Shown in pieces: positions 7,054 to 13,396 of a stretch of 14,037 bases of DNA (position 1 is its first letter; each line of letters starts with the position of its first letter). The stretch is from positions 1 through 14,037 of the forward strand of contig JABZIP010000024.1 in NCBI GenBank assembly GCA_015258265.1, in the 5' to 3' direction. The DNA is from Clostridiales bacterium (GTDB lineage Bacteria > Bacillota > Clostridia > Peptostreptococcales > Anaerovoracaceae). A model generated the notes under the pieces. The model saw only the letters and a program-made list of their open reading frames with translations. It made no database searches and was not told the DNA's origin. A program made the translations under genes and the position numbers.

Positions 7054-8262
7054 TCATAAATCCCCCTCTATGTTATTCGTATTTTTCCTTTTTTGTTCTT
7101 TATCTTTCATACGATAAAAATATGCAGAAACAATCACCGTTACAGGTACCGCAAATATTATGCCTATGCTTCCGACTATACTTTGAAGTATCTCAACTAT
7201 TATCATTTCCATGTTAAACAAGAACAGCAAGTTCTTATTTGTAGCTACAAGTAAAATTACAGTTGCAAGCGATCCGCCGATATATGCAAGCACCAATGTT
7301 GTGGTCATGGTTCCTATCGCATCTCTACCGATATTCAGTCCCGAGCGTATCATCTTTGAAACGGATTTAATCTGCATGGCATCGGACAACTCTTTCATAG
7401 CGGATGCTATGGACATCGCTACATCCATAATAGCTCCAAGCGATCCTATTACTATACTGCCCCATATAATCGCCCGCAGGTCTAGAGGCTTATCGGGAAA
7501 AATATACATAAGGAATATGTAATCCTCATCAACAAAGCCTGTAATCCTAAGTTTATTCGCTATCACTATTGAAAGTATACCGGAAAGCAAAAGTCCGCCC
7601 ATATTCCCGAGTATAGCGCAAAGCGTTTTTGTATTTACGCCATTCATAAGCGAAAGGCTCATTGCTACAATGTATACGGAAACTATGATAGTAGATATGT
7701 ATATATTGCGCCCTGCCAATATGGACGGTATATACACCAAAAATATTACCGCTGCTGTAAAACAAAGCGAAATGACCGTACTTACGCCTTTTTTCATAGA
7801 AAAAATGAGAATCAAAAGCAAGAATAACAGTGTCAGCTTGATAAGAAGCGATATTCTGTCGTAATTTACAAAAATCCACGCATCACCGCTACCGTTCGGA
7901 TTTTGACCGTATGTAAGTATTACCTTGTCGCCTTTTTCTATTTCCTTGTGGCTCACCCCGTACATATTATCAATATACTGGATTATTTTAACCTCATCGC
8001 CCTTTTGGTTTCCGCCGGTAAATCGTGCTTTCGCCTTAATTTCTTTATTTACTACAGGTTTTTCGTCATCGACTTGTGGTAATTTCTGTTCCTCTACACT
8101 TAAAATTTTTGTTACTTCAGCCTGCGCAAATTCCTCATCAACCACATCCACGCTTGCTTTGTTTAAATTGTAGCCGACTAAAATGAAAATCAATGAAAAA
8201 ATAACAATAAAAATATACAGTGCAATCGCTCTATTTTTTTTATTCAGCTTTGTATGCATCAA
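7054..8262 (-). CDS. YibE/F family multi-pass membrane protein, function unknown
   Basis: About 402 residues. A first membrane segment (about 12-31) is followed by a polar, probably extracellular domain (about 32-135). Then come some seven further hydrophobic segments (about 137-155, 160-180, 188-205, 219-237, 263-285, 318-340, 360-382) and a basic, cytoplasmic-looking tail. The stretches GSIVIGSLGAIMDVAMSIAS and GRDAIGTMTTTLVLAYIGGS are hallmarks of the YibE/F family, whose biochemical role is not known. The frame opens with TTG then ATG (8262, 8259). An AAGGAA site at 8272-8277 is 9 bases from TTG and 12 from ATG, so either may be used. The start overlaps the end of the TPR gene by 20-23 bases, and the stop lies one base before potA. 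Family assignment is good; any tie to polyamine transport is inferred from position only. Confidence 0.9.
   Translation of the reverse strand: MMHTKLNKKNRAIALYIFIVIFSLIFILVGYNLNKASVDVVDEEFAQAEVTKILSVEEQKLPQVDDEKPVVNKEIKAKARFTGGNQKGDEVKIIQYIDNMYGVSHKEIEKGDKVILTYGQNPNGSGDAWIFVNYDRISLLIKLTLLFLLLILIFSMKKGVSTVISLCFTAAVIFLVYIPSILAGRNIYISTIIVSVYIVAMSLSLMNGVNTKTLCAILGNMGGLLLSGILSIVIANKLRITGFVDEDYIFLMYIFPDKPLDLRAIIWGSIVIGSLGAIMDVAMSIASAMKELSDAMQIKSVSKMIRSGLNIGRDAIGTMTTTLVLAYIGGSLATVILLVATNKNLLFLFNMEMIIVEILQSIVGSIGIIFAVPVTVIVSAYFYRMKDKEQKRKNTNNIEGDL
7062..7068 (-). promoter_or_regulatory. Ribosome binding site supporting the TTG start of potA
   Basis: The minus strand reads GAGGGGG, nine bases before TTG at 7052, within the last codons of the YibE/F gene. 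The only nearby ATG is out of frame and ends after two codons. Translation of potA is probably coupled to that of YibE/F. Confidence 0.6.
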
Positions 8263-9271
8263 TACTAACCGTTCCTTCAGACATGATAAAATCTATTTTT
8301 TTTGCATACTTTTTTTCCATTTCCCTATCGCCTACCGCTCTATAAAGTTTGATTAGCTCTACCATGGCATTAATATTCGACGGACTTAAAAGCAACACCT
8401 GTTTGAAATTGTCGATAGCGTCTTCTATCAGTGATAGCCCTGCATTAGCGATACCGAGATGATAATGCAGCGGCCACCATTCCAAATACTCTCCCTGTGC
8501 ATAAGTCATCAGCCGCTCTTTACCGTCTTGAAAACGTCCTGCCAATATATCGTTACAGGCAAGCTCCAATTTTACGGGAACTTCTATCTGTGCGAGCCTT
8601 TCCTGTGCCTCTTTTTTTGTTTCCTCGTCCGTCGTAAGCTCTATGAACTTCTTAAATGTCAGACTGGCTTTCACATAAAGTCCCATATTCAAATATCCGT
8701 ATCCTAGGAAAAAGTATACATCTGCAAAATCCGGATAAAGTAGCGAAAGTTTCTCAAAACCTTCAAAGGCTTCCGCCTTAAAATCTCCGATAAGTTCCTC
8801 ATCGTCTTCTTCCGCCGTATAAATTTCCCTGCAAACACGAGCGTATCCGTAAAGGGCATACATATCGTCCGGTTTTAATATCAAGACAACCCTGTATACC
8901 GCACATGCCTGAATCCACGCCAGCTTTCCCAAATATGTAAGCGCCAGGTCGAGAAGCGCGGTTATCAGCTTATCTTGATAAACACCCACAAGAAACTCAA
9001 CATATTGCTTCTTGTAAGGGAATTTGCTATCTATTCCCAAGACGAAAACTAAATTTTTCATTATTTCTTCGCCTTTGATATCCTGTTCCTGCCTTATTTT
9101 TTCTTTTTCAATCGGCAAAGGAATACTTCTCATTATTTCACGCAGTTCCTCTTTTTCCAAAATCTCATCGGAAACATTGAGAAATACAAAATCATCCATG
9201 TGCTTCATCAGATGCTTTCTAACTCTGTCTTTGCTCATTTTCATCTTTTGATTTAACTCTTTGTCGTTCAC
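8240..9271 (-). CDS. Tetratricopeptide-repeat (TPR) protein, cytoplasmic, unknown partner
   Basis: A soluble protein of 343 residues from the GTG start. The first 100 residues are charged and helical. After that come TPR-like helix pairs, clearest at about 104-150 (with the AVYRVVLILKPDDMYALYGY pattern), 167-212 (LLYPDFADVYFFLGYGYLNM) and 265-320 (LHYHLGIANAGLSLIEDAID then LLLSPSNINAMVELIKLYR). No signal peptide, membrane segment or enzymatic motif is seen. TPR proteins are docking scaffolds; the partner is not known. I prefer GTG at 9271: it overlaps the upstream TGA as GTGA, and AAAGGTAGG (9281-9289) sits nine bases before it. A TTG at 9280 gives a three-residue longer product, but it abuts the ribosome site and would have no spacer. 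The tail overlaps the YibE/F start. I do not recognise a named family beyond TPR. Confidence 0.87.
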   Translation of the reverse strand: MNDKELNQKMKMSKDRVRKHLMKHMDDFVFLNVSDEILEKEELREIMRSIPLPIEKEKIRQEQDIKGEEIMKNLVFVLGIDSKFPYKKQYVEFLVGVYQDKLITALLDLALTYLGKLAWIQACAVYRVVLILKPDDMYALYGYARVCREIYTAEEDDEELIGDFKAEAFEGFEKLSLLYPDFADVYFFLGYGYLNMGLYVKASLTFKKFIELTTDEETKKEAQERLAQIEVPVKLELACNDILAGRFQDGKERLMTYAQGEYLEWWPLHYHLGIANAGLSLIEDAIDNFKQVLLLSPSNINAMVELIKLYRAVGDREMEKKYAKKIDFIMSEGTVSIDAYKAE

Positions 9272-10779
9272 AGCTCCCAACCTACCTTTTCAAACCTCTT
9301 CACAACTTCCGGATTTAAAAAATCTGCCATATCACTTGTCAACTTTTCTTTGATTTTTTCTGCAAGTCCCGGAAAACTCCTATCTTTCCAGCACGCATAC
9401 TCATAGAAAATTCGATACAAATTTTCCTTTTTATGATTTTTATGTTGATACCCCTTCAAATAGAAAAAATAAGCAAACTGCTCGTAAAAGTCAAATGCTT
9501 CCCCGTTAAAAACGCTTATTGCATATTTGATAGCCTCTGTAAATCCGCCTTTATTATAATAAAGATCCAAAACGGTTTCGACCATTTTTAGCCTTGCAAT
9601 TCCCTCGGCTGAAATATATTTACTTGATATTACCTCATATGGCGCAATATCTCTAAACACATATCCGTGCTTTGCACGTTCGCTTCTTATTGACGTTCCC
9701 TTGAGTAATTTCAAAAATCCCAGCTGTAAATTATCAGCATTCAAAGAATATGCCTCGTTAAACGATTGCACAAATGAACCGAAATCTTCATAAGGCAGTC
9801 CCGCTATCAAGTCGATGTGAACCGTTATGTTTTTTAATTTAGTAAGTTTTTTAATATTTTCAAGTACCTTTTCTATATGTGTACTTCTATTTACAGCTAA
9901 AAGTGCATCTTTGTTTGTACTTTGTATACCAATTTCCAGTTGAAAAAGCCCCTCTCGCGCTATCGACATAAGTTCTAAAAACCTTTCATCCAAAAGTTCG
10001 GCGCAAATTTCAAAATGAAAATTAGTAATACCGTTATCGTTTTTTATAATGTACTCGACAATATCATTACTTCTTTTCGCATCGTAATTAAAAGTTCTGT
10101 CGATAAATTTAACCTGTTTTACGCACCTGAGCAGAAAATATGCGATTTCTTTTTTTACGCGCTCAATGGGTAGTGCCCTTATCCCTTTATCTATCGATGA
10201 AAGACAATACGAGCAGGAATATGGACAGCCTCTTGTCGTTTCATAATAAACGATTTTATCATTCACCGGTTGCAATAAACTATAAGGGAAAGGTACATCT
10301 GTAAAGCTGCCGACTTCACCTTCATCGTTTACAAAAATCTTCCCGTCTTCCCTATAAATAAGATTTCCGATATTTCTATAATCAGGCTTTGGGGAGAGTA
10401 TTTGCATCATTATTTTTTTGAAAGTTTCCTCACCCTCACCTATTATAACAAAATCTACATATTTGTTTTTTCGCATAAATGATATCGCTTCATAGCTCAC
10501 TTCCGGCCCTCCGAACAGGATTTTTATATTTGGACGCGCTTTTTTTAAGTTTTCCGCGATTCGCATAGTTCTTTCTATATTCCAAATATAACAAGAGAAG
10601 CAAACCAAATCGTATTCACCTCTAACTATTTCCGTATAAATATAATTTTCATCATTATTTATAGTGAATTCCTTTAATTCTATATTTCTTCTGTATTCTA
10701 AGGATGCCATATAAAGATACCTTATCGACAGATTTGAATGTATGTATTTAGAATTTAAAGTCGTCAGTAATACTCGCAT
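9268..10779 (-). CDS. Cobalamin-binding-domain radical SAM protein (class B-like, DUF4080-type C-terminus)
   Basis: A 503-residue protein in three parts. Residues 1-130 form a B12-binding-type Rossmann domain, recognisable from TLNSKYIHSNLSIRYLYMA, LVCFSCYIWNIERT and KILFGGPEVSYEA; the DxHxxG base-off cobalamin motif is absent, as is common among these enzymes. Residues about 175-400 are the radical SAM barrel, with the iron-sulfur ligands in RGCPYSCSYC (Cys185, Cys189, Cys192; CX3CX2C), and FIDRTFNYD, FEICAELL, FQLEIGIQS and DLIAGLPYED further on. The rest (about 400-503) is a helical tail of the kind labelled DUF4080, containing YYNKGGF and a Tyr/Phe-rich run. Such enzymes use SAM, and often cobalamin, for radical methylation or rearrangement; the substrate here is unknown. 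ATG at 10779 has an AGGAGA site. A 14-base gap follows the previous radical SAM gene, and the stop overlaps the TPR start. Confidence 0.92.
   Translation of the reverse strand: MRVLLTTLNSKYIHSNLSIRYLYMASLEYRRNIELKEFTINNDENYIYTEIVRGEYDLVCFSCYIWNIERTMRIAENLKKARPNIKILFGGPEVSYEAISFMRKNKYVDFVIIGEGEETFKKIMMQILSPKPDYRNIGNLIYREDGKIFVNDEGEVGSFTDVPFPYSLLQPVNDKIVYYETTRGCPYSCSYCLSSIDKGIRALPIERVKKEIAYFLLRCVKQVKFIDRTFNYDAKRSNDIVEYIIKNDNGITNFHFEICAELLDERFLELMSIAREGLFQLEIGIQSTNKDALLAVNRSTHIEKVLENIKKLTKLKNITVHIDLIAGLPYEDFGSFVQSFNEAYSLNADNLQLGFLKLLKGTSIRSERAKHGYVFRDIAPYEVISSKYISAEGIARLKMVETVLDLYYNKGGFTEAIKYAISVFNGEAFDFYEQFAYFFYLKGYQHKNHKKENLYRIFYEYACWKDRSFPGLAEKIKEKLTSDMADFLNPEVVKRFEKVGWEL
9281..9289 (-). promoter_or_regulatory. 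Ribosome binding site that decides the TPR gene start
   Basis: The minus strand reads AAAGGTAGG here, nine bases before GTG at 9271 and directly touching TTG at 9280. Spacing therefore selects GTG, which overlaps the stop of the cobalamin-type radical SAM gene as GTGA. The site lies within the last codons of that gene. Confidence 0.6.
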
Positions 10780-10793
10780 TTGCTTCTCCTATA

Positions 10794-11666
10794 TTACAAT
10801 GCCCTATATCGCTCGTCCTTTATAAGTCCGGTCTTTTCAAGCGCCATTTGCAATTTTTCAATCATTTTCTCTTTGTCGTTCGGCAAATCACCTCTAAGCG
10901 ACACATAGTTCGACGCGTGATTGCTTCTAAAAACGCATTTTCGCTTTACATCTATATCCTTGAGCATCAACATCGTTTCCAAAACTGCTTCCTGCGCTGT
11001 CAAAAGCTCAAACTCACCATTTCTTATTTGCTCGTATATTTCAGCCTCTTCGTCGAGCATCAAAGTCAAAAGTCCCACATAAGACGGTTGCATTTCACTT
11101 ATCATACTTGCCGTTTCTCTAGCATGCTCCTGCATCAAACGCTTTCCGCCAAGTCCCGATATAAATGTTACCGATGCTTTTATCCCCAGTCTTTCCGCTT
11201 TTTGTACGGATTTAATAATTTCATCGCGCGAAACACCCTTTTTTATAGCTTCTAGAACTGCATCGCTTCCGCTCTCCGCTCCTATATAAAGCATACCTAC
11301 ACCTTTGTTTTTCAAATTCAAAAGTTCATCATCCGTCTTGTTCAAGACATCCGCAGGTGTTGCATACATAGCTACTTGCTTACATTCGGGAAATAACATG
11401 CGTATTTCATCCAATATAACAGTGAGCTTACTCGTAGCAAGGCAAAGCGCATCGCCGTCCGCCAAAAAAATTTTTTCTACATGCACATATGCTCTTCGCG
11501 CCATGCGCAAATCTTCGATGACTTCTTCCGTTTTTCGAACTCTAAATTTTTTGTCCTTGAACATCGTGCAAAAGGTACAGCCGTTATGGCTGCATCCGAT
11601 TGTAACCTGTATTATCAGGCTGTACGCCTCGCTTGGCGGTCTGTAAATGCTCCCCTCGTAGCGCAA
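10794..11666 (-). CDS. Small radical SAM protein, function unknown
   Basis: A 290-residue protein with a single radical SAM barrel and no evident accessory iron-sulfur domain. The cluster motif is GCSHNGCTFC, with Cys25, Cys30 and Cys33 spaced CX4CX2C rather than the canonical CX3CX2C. It is followed by TMFKDKKFRVR, the LADGDALCLAT stretch, YATPADVLN, GVGMLYIGAESGSD (SAM-contacting strand) and ASVTFISGLGG. This pattern occurs in a group of Elp3/MiaB/HemN-superfamily proteins of clostridia with no assigned reaction. The start is TTG at 11666: the frame closes just upstream, GAGAGGA (11674-11680) lies seven bases before it inside the end of argS, and only two bases separate the argS stop from it. 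It precedes the second radical SAM gene by 14 bases, so the two are likely made together. Superfamily membership is firm; the substrate is unknown. Confidence 0.9.
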   Translation of the reverse strand: MRYEGSIYRPPSEAYSLIIQVTIGCSHNGCTFCTMFKDKKFRVRKTEEVIEDLRMARRAYVHVEKIFLADGDALCLATSKLTVILDEIRMLFPECKQVAMYATPADVLNKTDDELLNLKNKGVGMLYIGAESGSDAVLEAIKKGVSRDEIIKSVQKAERLGIKASVTFISGLGGKRLMQEHARETASMISEMQPSYVGLLTLMLDEEAEIYEQIRNGEFELLTAQEAVLETMLMLKDIDVKRKCVFRSNHASNYVSLRGDLPNDKEKMIEKLQMALEKTGLIKDERYRAL

Positions 11667-11668
11667 AA

Positions 11669-13384
11669 TTACATCCTCTCAGGTGCTTTCATTCCCAAAA
11701 GTCCAAGTCCGTTCTTAAGAGCATTCTTTGTAGCTATCACAAGAGCTAGTTTTGCCACTTTCTCGTTTTCGTCTTCTACAAGTATATGCTCGTCGTGATA
11801 GAATTTGTTGAATGCCTGTGCCATTCTTACAATGTGTCTTGTAACTATCGACGGTTCGTATTTTTCGCCGGCTTCTACTATCGCATCAGGGAAGGTATAC
11901 AAGAGCTTTACAAGTGCATATGCACTGTCGGATTTAAGATATTTCGCATCAATTTCTAATTTTTTAGCTTTCTCTTCCAAATCTGCACCCGCATTTCTTA
12001 TTACAGACGCCGCCCTTGCATGGGTATATTGCACATACGGTCCTGTTTCTCCTTCGAAATTCAATATCTTTTCCCACGAGAATACATAATCCTTGATTCT
12101 GCTGTTCGAAAGTTCATTGAAAACAACTGCGCCTATACCTACCGCTTTAGCAATTTCATCTATGTCCTCCGTCGCAACTTTCTTTTCTTTTATGATATCT
12201 TTCGTCTGTTCTACCGCGCGGTTCAAAACATCTTCCAAGAATACAACTCTGCCCGAACGGGTAGACATAGTTCCGTCTGCAAGGCTTACAAGTCCAAACG
12301 GTATATGAACACAATCTTTCGCCCATGGGCAACCCATAAGTTCTACAATTTTAAACCACTGTTGGAAATGCAGATTTTGCTGTGATGCCACCACATAGAT
12401 ATTTTTATGGAAATTGTAGGTTTCTTTTCTGTAAAGTGCTGCCGCTATATCTCGTGTAATGTAAAGCGTTGAGCCGTCGCTTTTGGTAATCAAAGCGGGA
12501 TTCATTCCATATTTTTCTAAGTTTACAATGTTTGCACCATCAGATTCTTCAAGTAAATTGTCGTCTTTGAGCCATTTCACAACTCTATCCATTTTGTCGG
12601 AATAAAAACTCTCTCCTGCATATGAATCAAATGTGATACCGAGCATATCGTAAACACGGTTAAATTCTTTGAGGCTTTCCTCCCTAAACCAGTGCCAAAG
12701 CTCATACTCTTCCTTTGAACCGTTTTCCAGTTTCGTAAATGCAGCTCTTGCCTCCTCCTCCAAAGTCGGATCTAAATCCGCTTCGTCATGGAACTTGGTG
12801 TAGTACGATAATAGAGTTGGTATAGGATCTCTCTCTACGTCTTCCTTGTTGCCCCATCTTCTATATGCAACTATCATTTTGCCGAATTGCGTACCGTAGT
12901 CGCCCAAATGGTTTATTCTTACCGTGTCGTATCCCAAAAAGTCCAATATTTTATATATAGAGTTACCTATAACCGTGCTTCTGATATGTCCGATGTGGAA
13001 AGGTTTTGCGATATTAGGTGAGGAAAACTCAACTATCATAGTTTTTCCCTCTCCCAGCGTATTTCTTCCATAATCGTCGCCCTTTGTCAAAATTTCCGCT
13101 ATCGTATCTTTTGCAACTTCTTCCCTTTGCATAGCAAAGTTCACATACGCGTTTACACTCGTTACCTTATCGAACGCAGAATTGCCTGTGAGCTTTTCTG
13201 CAAGCTCGCTTGCTATCAAATTCGGTGCTTTATGTAATTCTTTTGCCAGTTTAAAACAAGGAAATGCATAATCGCCCATGCTCGAATCCGCAGGGACTTC
13301 AACCATATTGTAAATTTCGTCCTCGCTAAGCTCGCCCAATTTTTCCGAAATTGCTTTTGCTGTAATCTTCTTATAATCTTTCAT
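11669..13384 (-). CDS. argS: Arginyl-tRNA synthetase (arginine--tRNA ligase)
   Basis: A complete class I synthetase of 571 residues, near the usual ArgS length. It charges tRNA-Arg with arginine in the cytoplasm. The N-terminal Add-1 domain (about 1-85, with PADSSMGDYAFPCFKLAK) contacts the tRNA elbow. The catalytic domain carries the HIGH motif as FSSPNIAKPFHIGHIRST (120-137), then NHLGDYGTQFGKM and VVASQQNLHFQQWF. The KMSKS loop is the divergent GTMSTRSGRV (371-380), in which the first lysine is replaced by threonine. The C-terminal anticodon-binding domain (DALR type) holds FEGETGPYVQYTHARAASV, IVRMAQAFNKFYHDEHIL and the closing GLGLLGMKAPERM. ATG at 13384 has an ideal GGGAGG site five bases away, in a 12-base gap after mutS2. 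No T-box leader could fit there, so argS must be read from the mutS2 transcript or from a promoter inside mutS2. Confidence 0.97.
   Translation of the reverse strand: MKDYKKITAKAISEKLGELSEDEIYNMVEVPADSSMGDYAFPCFKLAKELHKAPNLIASELAEKLTGNSAFDKVTSVNAYVNFAMQREEVAKDTIAEILTKGDDYGRNTLGEGKTMIVEFSSPNIAKPFHIGHIRSTVIGNSIYKILDFLGYDTVRINHLGDYGTQFGKMIVAYRRWGNKEDVERDPIPTLLSYYTKFHDEADLDPTLEEEARAAFTKLENGSKEEYELWHWFREESLKEFNRVYDMLGITFDSYAGESFYSDKMDRVVKWLKDDNLLEESDGANIVNLEKYGMNPALITKSDGSTLYITRDIAAALYRKETYNFHKNIYVVASQQNLHFQQWFKIVELMGCPWAKDCVHIPFGLVSLADGTMSTRSGRVVFLEDVLNRAVEQTKDIIKEKKVATEDIDEIAKAVGIGAVVFNELSNSRIKDYVFSWEKILNFEGETGPYVQYTHARAASVIRNAGADLEEKAKKLEIDAKYLKSDSAYALVKLLYTFPDAIVEAGEKYEPSIVTRHIVRMAQAFNKFYHDEHILVEDENEKVAKLALVIATKNALKNGLGLLGMKAPERM
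11674..11680 (-). promoter_or_regulatory. Ribosome binding site supporting the TTG start of the small radical SAM gene
   Basis: GAGAGGA on the minus strand lies seven bases before TTG at 11666 and inside the last codons of argS. The ATG in this stretch is the penultimate codon of argS and is followed at once by its stop, so it cannot start the radical SAM frame. Confidence 0.55.
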
Positions 13385-13389
13385 ATCTT

Positions 13390-13395
13390 CCTCCC
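13390..13395 (-). promoter_or_regulatory. Ribosome binding site of argS
   Basis: GGGAGG on the minus strand, five bases before ATG at 13384, occupying half of the 12-base gap after mutS2. It is the strongest ribosome site in the window and leaves no room for a separate regulatory leader. Confidence 0.6.
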
Positions 13396-13396
13396 A

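Noticed and set aside
7553..7879. Minus-strand 108-codon frame within the YibE/F gene.
   Set aside because: It overlaps conserved membrane segments of YibE/F in another frame and shows no domain of its own.
13385..13396. Possible T-box or other amino-acid-responsive leader before argS.
   Set aside because: Only 12 bases separate mutS2 and argS and they hold the ribosome site; no structured leader can fit.
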